64,000 nt of DNA from Azospirillum soli (GTDB lineage Bacteria; Pseudomonadota; Alphaproteobacteria; Azospirillales; Azospirillaceae): positions 1 to 64,000 of the forward strand of contig NZ_JAGINQ010000022.1 in NCBI RefSeq assembly GCF_017876165.1, given 5' to 3'. Made by a program: the position numbers and the translations under genes. The notes beneath the pieces are model-generated. The model did not search any database. It worked only from the letters and a program-made list of their open reading frames with translations, and had not been told where the DNA came from. How positions within the stretch are numbered: the first letter of the stretch is position 1; every line of letters starts with the position of its first letter. Below, piece after piece: positions 53,262 to 62,462 of this stretch.

Positions 53262-53819
53262 CTACCGCGCCACCCGCTCGCCCCAGGGCAGCATGCGGGT
53301 CAGCACGCCGTCCTTCAGCACATACTGATGGAACATGGCCGCCGCCGCGTGCAGGCCGGCGACGATCAGGATAAGGTTGCCCAGAACCTCGTGCGCCTCT
53401 CCCAGCAGGGCGCCCAGGTCCTTGCTCTCGCTCACCAGGGTGGGAAGCGCAAACAGGCCCCAGACCTCCACAGGGCGGCCCTTGGCCTGGGACATCAGCA
53501 CGCCGACGAGCGGCACCGCGATCATCAGGCCATAGAGCGCCAGATGCCCGGCCTTGGCGGCAAGCGCCATCAGGGGCGAGGTGCCGCCCGGCAGGGCCGG
53601 AGGCGGGCTGATGAAGCGCCAGGCCAGCCGCACCACGACCAGCAGCATCACGGTGGCGCCCACCGACTTGTGAAGGCCCATCAGCGCGGTGCGCTCGGGT
53701 CCGCGCGGCATGCCTTCCAGAACCTGGATCAGCAGGAAGGCGGCGATGATCAGCAGAGCCATGGCCCAATGCAGGATCTGCATGGGCAGGTCGTAACGTT
53801 GTCCAGCGGGGTTCGACAT
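53262..53819 (-). CDS. cytochrome b561
   Basis: A 185-residue inner-membrane di-heme cytochrome b with four helices. Likely heme ligands: ILHWAM, MGLHKSVG, AHEVLGNLIL and LHAAAAMFHQYV. Bacterial members pass electrons between the quinone pool and small acceptors such as superoxide. GGAGAACGG precedes the ATG. Confidence 0.9.
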   Translation of the reverse strand: MSNPAGQRYDLPMQILHWAMALLIIAAFLLIQVLEGMPRGPERTALMGLHKSVGATVMLLVVVRLAWRFISPPPALPGGTSPLMALAAKAGHLALYGLMIAVPLVGVLMSQAKGRPVEVWGLFALPTLVSESKDLGALLGEAHEVLGNLILIVAGLHAAAAMFHQYVLKDGVLTRMLPWGERVAR

Positions 53820-53912
53820 GGCCGTTCTCCGGTTTGCTTTGGTCATTCTCGCAAACAGGATGGCGGGCCCAACCTGAACCCCGCCTGAACGGACGGTATC
53901 AGGCCGCCCCTA

Positions 53913-55889
53913 TCAGGCCAGGGTCGCCTCCACCGTGTCGGCCAGGGCCGGCACCAGTCGGCGCACGGTCAGGCAGACGATGTCGCCCGGCAGCCACTCG
54001 CCCCCGGTGTGGGCCTCGACCGCACGCAGGACCAGTTCCGACCGGTCGCGCGCCGACAGGGCGCGGCCCTGGTGCAGCACGGCGGCCAGCCGCTCCTCGC
54101 CGAACGGTTCGTGGACGGCGTTGCCCGCCTTCAGCACCATGTCGGTGCACAGGAACAGCGCGTCGTCCTGATCGAGGCGCGTGATCGCCTCGCCGTAGGG
54201 AACGCCCTTGCGCACGCCCAGAGCCGGGCCGCCCGCGTCGGCCAGCGATTCCACCGTCCCGTCGGCCAGCACGCGGCAGGGCGCGCGGTTGCCGGCGTTG
54301 GAGTGACGCAGCGTGCCGGTCACGCGGTCGTAAATGGCGACGAAGGCGGTGGCAAAGCCGTCGAACGGGCTCTGCCCGCACAGCCGGTCGTTGGCCCCCG
54401 CCAGGATGGCCGAGGGCGTCACGCCCGGCCGCGCCAGTTCACGGATCGTGCCGCGCACCATCAGCATCAGGAAGGCCGCCGGCACGCCCCCGCCGGACAC
54501 GCCGGCCACCACCAGGACGGTCGTGCGCTCGTCCAGCTCGATCACGTCGTAGAAGTCGCCGCTGACGGCCGGGCCGGGGATCAGCGCGCCGAAGAACTGG
54601 CTGTCGCGGCCGGTGGGCAGCTGGCGCGGCAGCAGGTTCGCCTGCACGTCGCGGGCGGCGCGCTGCTCCTCCTCGATCAGGGATTCGGCGGCGGCCAGCT
54701 TCTCGGTCCGGGTCTCCAGCTCCGCCGTGCGCAGCAGAAGCTGGGCATCCAGCGTCTCCTCGCGGGCGGCGGCCTCCATGGCCATGCCCCGGAAGACGCG
54801 GGCGAGACGGCCCATCTCGTCGTTGCGCTCGGTCGCCTCGTTCAGGGTGAAGGGGTTGAAGCGTCCGGCCTCGACCGCCGCGACGGCCTCGCCCAGCCGC
54901 TCGATGGGGGCCATCTGGCGGCGCGCGAAGCGGATGGCGCCGGCGATGCCCAGACCCAACACCAGCACGCCCAGCAGTCCGCCGATCTTCAGCTGGCGGC
55001 TGAGCGCCTGCGCGGCGTCGGCGGCCGGCAGGCGAACTACGGCAACCCCGGCACCCTGGCCGGCCACGGCCTTGACCGGCGCGAAGGCGACGAGGAAGCC
55101 GCCCTCCATCAGCGTGCGCACCTCGCCGGAGGTGGCGACGGCCTTGGCGGCGGTCACGGCGGAATCGGACAGCGGCGCGCCGCCGGCCTCGCCCAGCACC
55201 GCACCCCGCGCCAGGATGCGCCCGTCGCGGTCGAGCAGCCACGCCGCCTCGACGGCCTTGGTCGCCAGCAGCGCGTCGATCAGACCGTCCACGCCGGCCT
55301 TCTTGGCGATCTCGCCCAGCTTACGCACGTCGGCGCCGACCTGGACGATGCGCGGCTTGTCCACGCCGGCCACCCCGGCGAACTTCATCAGCTTGCCGCC
55401 CTCCATGGCGGCGTCGGTCACCACCTTCTCCGGCGCGCGGTTCAGCAGGCCGTAATAGGGCGCCTGTTTCGGCTGCGCCTTGGGGTCCTGCCCGAAGGTG
55501 ATGTCGGGACCGGGCAGGTTGTGCAGATAGGCGCGGCCCCGGTTGTCGGTGATCCAGAACTCGTCCGGCCCGCCGGATTCGGCGATGGCCTTCAGCTTGT
55601 CGGTGACCGCCCTGACGGGCGTCTTGGGGCCCTCCAGCAGCGAGACGAGATGCGCGGTCAGCACCGCCTCGGACAGCAGGCGTTCACCCAGCAGGGCTTC
55701 CACGTCGCGCGGGACCTCGCGCGCCTGCACCGCCGAGCGGGCGAGCAGCGTCGCCGCCATGCGGCCGTCCGCCTCGACGCGCGACACCAGCGACGCCTGG
55801 GACGTCCAGGCCAGAGCCCCGGTGATCGCCAGCACCGCCAGAGTCACCAGCCCGGTGACGAGCAGGATCAAACGCCCTTGAAAGGTCAT
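53913..55889 (-). CDS. membrane sensor with HAMP and degenerate SpoIIE/PP2C domain
   Basis: A 658-residue protein: N-terminal helix (LILLVTGLVTLAVLAITGALAW), extracytoplasmic sensor (about 40-305), second helix (IGGLLGVLVLGLGIAGAI), HAMP domain, coiled coil (about 370-430) and a SpoIIE-type phosphatase domain. The first metal block GDFYDV is intact, but the usual DVSG is GVSG (VVAGVSGGGVPAAF), and the last block has GDIV, so metal binding may be weakened or lost. Normally such enzymes regulate anti-anti-sigma partners by dephosphorylation. No anti-sigma gene adjoins. Upstream TTG at 55910 is an alternative start. Confidence 0.82.
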   Translation of the reverse strand: MTFQGRLILLVTGLVTLAVLAITGALAWTSQASLVSRVEADGRMAATLLARSAVQAREVPRDVEALLGERLLSEAVLTAHLVSLLEGPKTPVRAVTDKLKAIAESGGPDEFWITDNRGRAYLHNLPGPDITFGQDPKAQPKQAPYYGLLNRAPEKVVTDAAMEGGKLMKFAGVAGVDKPRIVQVGADVRKLGEIAKKAGVDGLIDALLATKAVEAAWLLDRDGRILARGAVLGEAGGAPLSDSAVTAAKAVATSGEVRTLMEGGFLVAFAPVKAVAGQGAGVAVVRLPAADAAQALSRQLKIGGLLGVLVLGLGIAGAIRFARRQMAPIERLGEAVAAVEAGRFNPFTLNEATERNDEMGRLARVFRGMAMEAAAREETLDAQLLLRTAELETRTEKLAAAESLIEEEQRAARDVQANLLPRQLPTGRDSQFFGALIPGPAVSGDFYDVIELDERTTVLVVAGVSGGGVPAAFLMLMVRGTIRELARPGVTPSAILAGANDRLCGQSPFDGFATAFVAIYDRVTGTLRHSNAGNRAPCRVLADGTVESLADAGGPALGVRKGVPYGEAITRLDQDDALFLCTDMVLKAGNAVHEPFGEERLAAVLHQGRALSARDRSELVLRAVEAHTGGEWLPGDIVCLTVRRLVPALADTVEATLA

Positions 55890-55983
55890 GGAGGAGACCC
55901 GCCTTTTCAAAAAATCCGACAGACCGCTTCTACCGGTGCCGGGGGCGGGAGTCCAGAATAGGACTATCCGAAAGCTGTAACCT

Positions 55984-56961
55984 TCAGTACCAGTACCCGC
56001 TGAACCGCGCCCGTGGCCGCCGCACGGCCTGTGGGAAGGCCAGATGCAGCGGCAGTGCGTCCAGGTTGGGCAGCACCGGCGGCGGCGTGCGCAACTCCAT
56101 CAGGCGGCGCACGCGCTCCTCCGTTTCCGGATGGCTGCGCAGCAGCGAGGGCACGTTCCGCGCCCGCCGCCGGCTGGGGAACAGAATCCCCTCCCACGGG
56201 CTGTGCTGAAGGCTTTCGATGCGGGCGAGCGCGGAGGCAAGTCCCTCCGGATCGCCGGTCAGGTGGGCGCCGTCCAGATCGGCGTCGAACTCCCGCGTGC
56301 GGGACAGGGCCAGCTGCATCAGCGCCCCGATGGTCGGCGCGGCCATCAGCAACAGGACGAGCGTCCAGGGCACCGCCTCCTGCTGCATCACCAGCAGCGG
56401 CAGGTTCAGGATCAGCAGAACCATGCCGAACAGCGACATCAGGCGGGTCAGGTTCGCCACGGTGTCGGCCAGCCCCATGACCGCCAGATCGTTGTTGCGG
56501 ATGTGGCTGATCTCATGCGCCAGAACGCCGGCCAACTCGCGCAGGGACAGCGCCCGGACCAGCCCGTCGGTCACTGCGATGGCCGCGTTGGTCCGGCTGC
56601 CGACGGCGAAGGCGTTCAGCGCTGGACTGGCGACATACCACAGCTCCGGCGGGTTCGGCAGGCCGGCCCGGCGGGAGATCGCCCCGACCGCCTCGAACAG
56701 GCGCGGGGCGTCGGCGTAGCCCAGGCGCCGCGCCCCGAACATGCCGAGGATCATGCGCGGCGACACGCGCGGGCTGAAGGCGAGGCTGGCGGTACCGCCG
56801 ATCATCGCCCACGCCACCCCCTCCGGGCCCGCCAGGATCCAACCGCACAGCGCCAGAAGCGCGACCATGCCGGCGAGCAGCAGCAGCGAATGCAGGAGGT
56901 TGCCGATCTTGTGGCGGCGCCGCACCTCGGCAACCGCCCGGTCGGTGGACACATGGGCCAT
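55984..56961 (-). CDS. M48-family zinc metalloprotease (HtpX-like)
   Basis: A 325-residue membrane protease. Two N-terminal helices (LLHSLLLLAGMVALLALCGWIL, VAWAMIGGTASLAF), zinc site LAHEISHIRNND (HExxH) and third ligand in SRTREFDADLDGA. HtpX/M48B proteases degrade misfolded membrane proteins. Divergent from the CbpA-type chaperone gene, with about 200 bases between, so the two may share stress control. Confidence 0.88.
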   Translation of the reverse strand: MAHVSTDRAVAEVRRRHKIGNLLHSLLLLAGMVALLALCGWILAGPEGVAWAMIGGTASLAFSPRVSPRMILGMFGARRLGYADAPRLFEAVGAISRRAGLPNPPELWYVASPALNAFAVGSRTNAAIAVTDGLVRALSLRELAGVLAHEISHIRNNDLAVMGLADTVANLTRLMSLFGMVLLILNLPLLVMQQEAVPWTLVLLLMAAPTIGALMQLALSRTREFDADLDGAHLTGDPEGLASALARIESLQHSPWEGILFPSRRRARNVPSLLRSHPETEERVRRLMELRTPPPVLPNLDALPLHLAFPQAVRRPRARFSGYWY

Positions 56962-57158
56962 GGGGCACGTTCCGCCGCGAGTGGTGAAGGAGTGACATCC
57001 TACATGTTGGGTCGCACCCCCTCCCCGTCAGCCCTCCCCCCTCGGCTCAGACGCCCTGCGCGGCGCATCGGTGCCGCCATCTTGATTCGGAAACGCCGCG
57101 TGAACACATGCTCGCCAGACGTGCCGAATCTTCTCGTGCCAAGCCCACGGTCATTACC

Positions 57159-58094
57159 ATGAGCAGCCCGTACGAAATCCTCGGAGTGTCCTCCACCGCC
57201 TCGGATGATGAGATCCGGAAGGCGTATCGCAAGCTTGCGAAGAAATACCACCCCGACCTCAATCCCGGCAAAGCGGAGGCGGAGCAGCGCTTCAAGGACA
57301 TCAGCGCTGCCTACTCCCTGCTGTCCGATCCGGAGAAACGCGCCCGTTTCGACCGGGGCGAGATCGACGCCACCGGGCAGGAACGCCCGCAGCGCCAATA
57401 TTACCGCGATTTCGCCGAGGGGCCGGGCGGCGCCCGCTACGCCCACGCGGAGGGATTCGCCACCGACGATCTGGAGCACATCTTCTCCGACCTGTTCGGC
57501 GGGCGCGGCTTCGGCGGCTTCGCGCGTGGCGGCGGAGGGGGCGGTGGCCCGGTGCCCATGAAGGGTGGCAATCTCAGCCTGACGCTGACCGTGGACTTCG
57601 TCGCGGCGGCCAAGGGCGGCAAGCGCCGCGTCACCATGCCGGACGGCCGGACGCTGGACATCGACCTGCCGGCGGGGCTGGAGGACGGCGGCACCATCCG
57701 CCTGAAGGGCCAGGGCCTGCCCGGAGCGGCCGGCGGCCCGCCCGGCGACGCGCTCATCACCGTCAAGATCATTCCGCACCCTTGGTTCCGGCGCGAGGGC
57801 GACGACGTGCATCTCGACCTGCCAGTGACGCTGGCGGAAGCGGTGCTGGGCGGCAAGGTGCGTGTCCCGACCATCGACGGGCCGGTGATGCTGACGGTGC
57901 CCCCGAACGCGAACAACGGCACGCGCCTGCGGTTGAAGGGCAAGGGCATCCCGGATCCGCAGAAGGGCACGCGCGGCGACCAGTATGCGACGCTGCGCAT
58001 CGCCCTGCCGGAGACGCCCGATCTGGCGCTTGCTGAGTTCGTCCGCAACTGGTCGCCGGATTACAACCCGCGCCGGGCCATGGAGGACGCATGA
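57159..58094 (+). CDS. cbpA: DnaJ-type co-chaperone CbpA
   Basis: A 311-residue class B J-protein: J domain 1-70 with HPD (KYHPDLN), a glycine/phenylalanine-rich linker (about 105-130, FGGRGFGGFARGGGGGG), no zinc-finger cysteines, and two C-terminal beta substrate domains. Stimulates DnaK ATPase on misfolded proteins; CbpA also binds DNA. ATG at 57159 starts MSSPYEILGV. One base separates it from the downstream CbpM-like gene. Confidence 0.92.
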   Translation: MSSPYEILGVSSTASDDEIRKAYRKLAKKYHPDLNPGKAEAEQRFKDISAAYSLLSDPEKRARFDRGEIDATGQERPQRQYYRDFAEGPGGARYAHAEGFATDDLEHIFSDLFGGRGFGGFARGGGGGGGPVPMKGGNLSLTLTVDFVAAAKGGKRRVTMPDGRTLDIDLPAGLEDGGTIRLKGQGLPGAAGGPPGDALITVKIIPHPWFRREGDDVHLDLPVTLAEAVLGGKVRVPTIDGPVMLTVPPNANNGTRLRLKGKGIPDPQKGTRGDQYATLRIALPETPDLALAEFVRNWSPDYNPRRAMEDA

Positions 58095-58095
58095 C

Positions 58096-58428
58096 ATGCC
58101 GCTGCGAACCGAGGAGGTGCTGGCAAGCTGCCGGCGCGTCAACGCCGCCGAACTGACGCTGTGGGTGGAGCGGCACTGGGTCCGGCCGCAGCACGAATCC
58201 GGCGGGCTGGCCTTCAGCGACGCCGATATGGCGCGGCTGGAACTGATCTGCGACCTGCGCCAGGATCTGGCCCTCGACGACGAGGCGATGCCGGTCGTGC
58301 TGTCTTTGCTGGATAGCGTTTACGGCCTGCGGCGGCGTCTGCGCGTCCTCGCCGAGGCGATCGGCCAGCTTCCACCCGAAGCGCGCGATCTGTTGCGCGA
58401 GGAATTGCGGAAACTGGAGGAGGAGTAG
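58096..58428 (+). CDS. cbpM: chaperone modulator CbpM-like protein
   Basis: A 110-residue MerR-like helical protein (MPLRTEEVLASCRRVNAAELTLWVERHWVRP ... ARLELICDLRQDLALDDEAMPVVLSLLD). CbpM binds the J domain of CbpA and inhibits its action on DnaK. The immediate downstream position and size support the call. Confidence 0.85.
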   Translation: MPLRTEEVLASCRRVNAAELTLWVERHWVRPQHESGGLAFSDADMARLELICDLRQDLALDDEAMPVVLSLLDSVYGLRRRLRVLAEAIGQLPPEARDLLREELRKLEEE

Positions 58429-58429
58429 T

Positions 58430-58621
58430 TCAGTGCGGGAGGCCGAAGGCCCGGCCGCTGATGGCGATGTCGTGGTTGAAGCCCTCGGCGACGCGGTCGT
58501 TGCCGCCGGACAGCAGGCACAGCGTGACGTTGATGGCGGATAGGATGGCTTGGTCGATCTGCTCGGGTTCAGCGTTGTAGCGCTTGATGGCGTTAAGAGC
58601 GCGGGTAACCGAGGCGGCCAT
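58430..58621 (-). CDS. small hypothetical protein
   Basis: A 63-residue protein (MAASVTRALNAIKRYNAEPEQIDQAILSAINVTLCLLSGG...), helical, with CGGAG upstream of the ATG. No family recognised. Its end meets the end of cbpM (convergent). Confidence 0.5.
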   Translation of the reverse strand: MAASVTRALNAIKRYNAEPEQIDQAILSAINVTLCLLSGGNDRVAEGFNHDIAISGRAFGLPH

Positions 58622-58893
58622 GACGCGAACTCCGTTGGTGCCGTTTTGGCTGGGGATTTCGATGACGGCATGCTGCCGCTTCCCCCGCCCCTTCCGCTGT
58701 GCGCCGAACCACACCGGCGTCGAAAAACCCATCACCGCGGATGCACGACTCCTAAGCCCCGATCTCTTAACCGGCAGTAAACGACGCCCCCTGCCCCGCC
58801 GGTATACCCCATTGTTGAAAACACTGACCTTACGCACGCAAAGAAAAAGGCCAAGCCGAGGCTTGGCCTTTTCCTCAATGGCTGAGGTCGTGC
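58622..58893. other. intergenic region with terminator
   Basis: About 270 bases between the small minus-strand gene and ctaD. Apart from the hairpin at 58847-58870 I see no gene or repeat; a promoter for the 63-residue gene would lie in the lower part. Confidence 0.4.
58847..58870 (-). terminator. Rho-independent terminator after ctaD
   Basis: Perfect 11-base arms AAGGCCAAGCC (58847-58857) and GGCTTGGCCTT (58860-58870); on the minus strand the stem is followed by TTTCTTTG, and it sits 24 bases past the ctaD stop. Confidence 0.8.
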
Positions 58894-60492
58894 TTATTTG
58901 ACTTGCGGCAGCCGCTCGAATTGGTGGTAGGGCGGCGGCGAACTCAGCGTCCATTCCAGCGTCGTGGCGCCGGGACCCCAATAGTTCGCGCCGACCCGCG
59001 CGCCATAACGGATGGTCCAGATCGCCGTGATGATAAAGATGATGTGCCCGGTGAAGGACACGTAGGATCCCAGCGACGAGACTAGGTTCCAGCCGGCGTA
59101 GGCGTCCGGATAGTCCGGGATGCGGCGCGGCATGCCGGCGGTGCCCAAGAAATGCTGTGGGAAGAAGGTCAGGTTGGCGCCGATGAAGGTCAGCCAGAAA
59201 TGCACCTTGCCCCAGAATTCCGGGTACTGGCGGCCCGACATCTTGCCGATCCAGTAATACCAGCCGGCGAAGATCGAGAAGACCGCGCCCAGCGACAGCA
59301 CGTAATGGAAATGCGCCACCACGAAATACGTGTCGTGCAGCGCCTTGTCCAAGCCGCCGTTGGCCAGCACCACGCCCGACACGCCGCCGACCGTGAACAG
59401 GAAGATCAGGCCGAGCGCGAACAGCATCGGCGTCTTGAACTCCAGCGAACCGCCCCACATGGTGGCGATCCAGGAGAAGATCTTAACACCGGTCGGCACC
59501 GCGATGATCATGGTCGCGGCGGTGAAGTAGGCCCGCGTATCGACGTCCAGGCCGACCGTGTACATGTGGTGCGCCCAGACGACGAAGCCGACGACCCCGA
59601 TGGCGACCATCGCGTAGGCCATGCCCAGATAGCCGAAGATCGGCTTCTTGGAGAAGGTGGAGACCACCTGGCTGATGATGCCGAACCCCGGCAGGATCAT
59701 GATGTAGACTTCGGGGTGGCCGAAGAACCAGAACAGATGCTGGAACAGCACCGGATCGCCGCCGCCCTCCGGATTGAAGAAGGTGGTGCCGAAGTTGCGG
59801 TCGGTCAGCAGCATGGTGATGGCGCCGCCCAGCACCGGCACGGCCAGCAGCAGCAGGAAGGCGGTGACCAGCATCGACCAGACGAACAGCGGCATCTTGT
59901 GCAGCGTCATGCCGGGGGCGCGCATGTTGAAGATCGTCGTGATGAAGTTCACCGCGCCCAAAATCGACGACGCACCCGCCAGATGCAGCGAGAAGATCGC
60001 CATGTCCACCGACGGCCCCGGATGGGATGTGCTGCTGGACAGCGGCGGGTAGACGGTCCAGCCCGTCCCCGCCCCCAAGCCGACGAAGACGGACGAGAAG
60101 AGCAGAAGCAGCGCCGGCACCAGCAGCCAGAAGCTGATGTTGTTCAGCCTTGGAAAGGCCATGTCCGGTGCGCCGATCATGATCGGCACGAACCAGTTGC
60201 CGAAGCCGCCGATCAGCGCCGGCATGACCACGAAGAACACCATGATCAGGCCGTGCGCGGTGAGGACGACGTTCCACATCTGCCCGTCGCTGACCACACC
60301 CAGGCCGGGGCTCTGCAACTCCGCCCGGATGATGGCGGAGAAGGCCAGCCCGGCGAAGCCCGCCACCACCGCGAAGATCAGGTAGAGCGTGCCGATGTCC
60401 TTGTGGTTGGTCGAGAACAGCCAGCGCTGAACGAAGGCCGGCTTGTGGTCGTGGTGCGCGTCGTGCCCGGTGAGTTCTTGGGAATCGGCCAT
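58894..60492 (-). CDS. ctaD: cytochrome c oxidase subunit I
   Basis: A 532-residue, twelve-helix heme-copper oxidase subunit I. Key residues: heme a ligand in TAHGLIMVFF, FWFFGHPEVYIMILPGFG (Glu of the D channel and CuB His-Tyr crosslink), WAHHMYTVG (CuB histidines) and VVAHFHYVLS (heme a/a3 ligands). A1-type aa3 oxidase: reduces oxygen and pumps protons. Follows coxB by 46 bases; assembly factor genes (ctaB, ctaG, coxC) are not in the window. Confidence 0.96.
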   Translation of the reverse strand: MADSQELTGHDAHHDHKPAFVQRWLFSTNHKDIGTLYLIFAVVAGFAGLAFSAIIRAELQSPGLGVVSDGQMWNVVLTAHGLIMVFFVVMPALIGGFGNWFVPIMIGAPDMAFPRLNNISFWLLVPALLLLFSSVFVGLGAGTGWTVYPPLSSSTSHPGPSVDMAIFSLHLAGASSILGAVNFITTIFNMRAPGMTLHKMPLFVWSMLVTAFLLLLAVPVLGGAITMLLTDRNFGTTFFNPEGGGDPVLFQHLFWFFGHPEVYIMILPGFGIISQVVSTFSKKPIFGYLGMAYAMVAIGVVGFVVWAHHMYTVGLDVDTRAYFTAATMIIAVPTGVKIFSWIATMWGGSLEFKTPMLFALGLIFLFTVGGVSGVVLANGGLDKALHDTYFVVAHFHYVLSLGAVFSIFAGWYYWIGKMSGRQYPEFWGKVHFWLTFIGANLTFFPQHFLGTAGMPRRIPDYPDAYAGWNLVSSLGSYVSFTGHIIFIITAIWTIRYGARVGANYWGPGATTLEWTLSSPPPYHQFERLPQVK

Positions 60493-60538
60493 CGCGGACC
60501 TCGCTCTGTCATCGGCGTTGCTACAGCTATCGGCGTTT

Positions 60539-61435
60539 CTAAGGTTGCGGAGCGGTGGCGACCTCGGTCGGCGGAACGGCGTCGCTCCCGGCGAACTGTT
60601 TCCTGGCCTGCTCCACCCACTGGGCGAAGCGTTCCTTCGACACGGCCTCGATCGCGATGGGCATGTAGCCGTGGCCGGTCCCGCAAATCTCCGAGCACTG
60701 GCCGTAGTAGACGCCTTCCTTCTCGATCTTGACCCAGGATTCGTGCAGGCGGCCGGGCACGCCGTCCTCCTTCAGGCCGAAGGCGGGCAGCCCGAAAGAA
60801 TGGATGACGTCGCCGGCCGTCACCAGCAGGCGGACGGTGGTGTCCACCGGCAGGACCACGCGGTTGTCCACCTCCAGCAGCCGGCGCTGGCCGGGCTTGA
60901 TCTGGTCCTCGGGGATCATGATGGAGGAGAAGGTGAAGTTGCCGTGGTCGGGATATTCATAGTCCCAGTACCATTGGCGGCCGGTGATCTTCAGCGTCAT
61001 GTCCGCTTCGCGCACATGGTCGCCGAAATACAGCAGGCGGAAGGACGGCACGGCGATCACCACCAGGATGATCACCGGCACGACGGTCCAGACCACCTCG
61101 ATCAACGTGTTGTGCGAGGTGCGCGAGGGCACCGGATTCTTGCGGGCGTTGAAGCGCACCACCACGATGGCGATCAGGGCCAGCACCAGCACGCAGATGG
61201 CGACCATGATCCAGACCAGCAGGTGGTGAAACCAGTCCATCATCTGCATGACCGGCGAGGCTGGGGTCTGGTGCCAAATCTGCCAGGGGTGCGGCTCGCC
61301 CAGCACGGGCAGAGCGGTGGCCGGCGGTTCCTGTCCCGGCGGCGTGGCGGTGCCGGGCTGCTGCGCCCAGGCGCCGGATGCGAAGGTTATCAGGGCAACG
61401 ACCAGCGCGGCCCAGACTCTCTTGGTCCCAGCCAT
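60539..61435 (-). CDS. ctaC: cytochrome c oxidase subunit II
   Basis: A 298-residue protein: signal peptide (LVVALITFASGAWA), two helices (LLVWIMVAICVLVLALIAIVVV, VVWTVVPVIILVVIAVPSF) and a periplasmic cupredoxin domain with the CuA motif GQCSEICGTGHGYMPI and aromatic patch GRQWYWDYEY. Accepts electrons from cytochrome c. First gene of a coxB-ctaD pair. ATG at 61435 matches the signal peptide start; the longer frame covers the tandem repeat leader. Confidence 0.95.
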   Translation of the reverse strand: MAGTKRVWAALVVALITFASGAWAQQPGTATPPGQEPPATALPVLGEPHPWQIWHQTPASPVMQMMDWFHHLLVWIMVAICVLVLALIAIVVVRFNARKNPVPSRTSHNTLIEVVWTVVPVIILVVIAVPSFRLLYFGDHVREADMTLKITGRQWYWDYEYPDHGNFTFSSIMIPEDQIKPGQRRLLEVDNRVVLPVDTTVRLLVTAGDVIHSFGLPAFGLKEDGVPGRLHESWVKIEKEGVYYGQCSEICGTGHGYMPIAIEAVSKERFAQWVEQARKQFAGSDAVPPTEVATAPQP

Positions 61436-61463
61436 CTTTCCCCCCTCGCCCCAGAAGCCGCGC

Positions 61464-61502
61464 GGATCTGCGCTTTGGATCTGTGCTTTGGATCTGCGCT
61501 TT
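61464..61502. repeat. three tandem 13-bp repeats upstream of coxB
   Basis: GGATCTGCGCTTT (61464-61476), GGATCTGTGCTTT (61477-61489) and GGATCTGCGCTTT (61490-61502): three head-to-tail units with one substitution, in the leader or promoter of the oxidase operon. Could be regulator-binding sites or slippage-generated repeats. Confidence 0.7.
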
Positions 61503-61544
61503 ACTGGGCTGAACAGGCGGGAGCGGGGAAAGTTCACCGATCCG

Positions 61545-62462
61545 CTACAGCTCGCCATCCTCATTTCGAAGGCGGCGGTGAATGGCGCTGACGGCGACGG
61601 CCGCCTGCCCCATGGCGACGGCGATCTGGTTCAGCCCGTCCACCACGTCGCCGGCGGCGTAGAGCCCCTCCATGCCCGTCTGCTGGTGCTTGTCCACGAC
61701 CAGCCGCCCGTCCGGGCTGGTCCGCACGCCGAGCCCCTTCACCGGGTCCGTGCGCGGCACCGTGCCGAGCGCCGAATAGAGCGTGTCGAAGGTCAGCCGC
61801 TCGCCCGACGCCGTGGTCAGGGCGGCGATCCGCCCGGCCTCCGAATGGACCTCGACCACTGGCTCCTCCACCGCGCGGATGCCGGCCTCGGCCATGCGGC
61901 GCGCGTCGGACTCCTCCAGATTCATGGGTTCACCCAGCGTCAGAAGGGTGACGTCGCGGGAATAGGTGCGCAGGAACAGCGCCTCCCCCAGCGCGTCGGT
62001 GCCGTGGCCGATGACGCCGATGCGGTGGTCGATCACCTCGAACCCGTCGCAGATCGGGCAATGGCGGATCAGCCCGCGCTGCACCGCCTGATAGAGGTTC
62101 GGCAATTCCGGTTCGAGGTCGATCACGCCGCTCGCCGCCAGCACGGTGCGGGCGCGCATCGCGCGGCCGTCCTCCGTGCGGACGGTGAAGCCGCCCTCGT
62201 CCCGCTCCACCGACGCGACCGTTCCGGATTCGATCCGCGACCCGTAGCGTTCGGCCTGGGCGCGCATGCGCGCAAGCAGGTCGTTTCCGCTCACCCCGTC
62301 CGGAAAGCCGGCGTGGTTGTGCGACAGCGGGATCCAGGAGGCGCGGCTCGCCCCGGCGTCGATCACCACGAAGCGGCGGCGGAAGCGCGCCAGATAGATG
62401 GCCGCGGTCAGTCCGGCCGGGCCGCCGCCGACGACCAGGGCGTCGAGGGTGTCAGCGCTCAT
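61545..62462 (-). CDS. thioredoxin-reductase-like flavoprotein
   Basis: A 305-residue FAD/NAD(P)-dependent oxidoreductase: FAD site VVGGGPAGLTAAIYLARF, redox pair CPIC (RHCPICDGFEV, near residue 138), NAD(P) site GHGTDALGEALFL (less typical), and LYAAGDVVDGLNQIAVAMGQ. Similar in size and layout to TrxB; substrate protein unknown. Overlaps the downstream end of the membrane protein gene at 62452-62787. Confidence 0.88.
   Translation of the reverse strand: MSADTLDALVVGGGPAGLTAAIYLARFRRRFVVIDAGASRASWIPLSHNHAGFPDGVSGNDLLARMRAQAERYGSRIESGTVASVERDEGGFTVRTEDGRAMRARTVLAASGVIDLEPELPNLYQAVQRGLIRHCPICDGFEVIDHRIGVIGHGTDALGEALFLRTYSRDVTLLTLGEPMNLEESDARRMAEAGIRAVEEPVVEVHSEAGRIAALTTASGERLTFDTLYSALGTVPRTDPVKGLGVRTSPDGRLVVDKHQQTGMEGLYAAGDVVDGLNQIAVAMGQAAVAVSAIHRRLRNEDGEL

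Noticed and set aside
57000..58142. Minus-strand frame across the CbpA gene
   Set aside because: Antisense shadow; the plus strand has a J domain with HPD and typical C-terminal domains.
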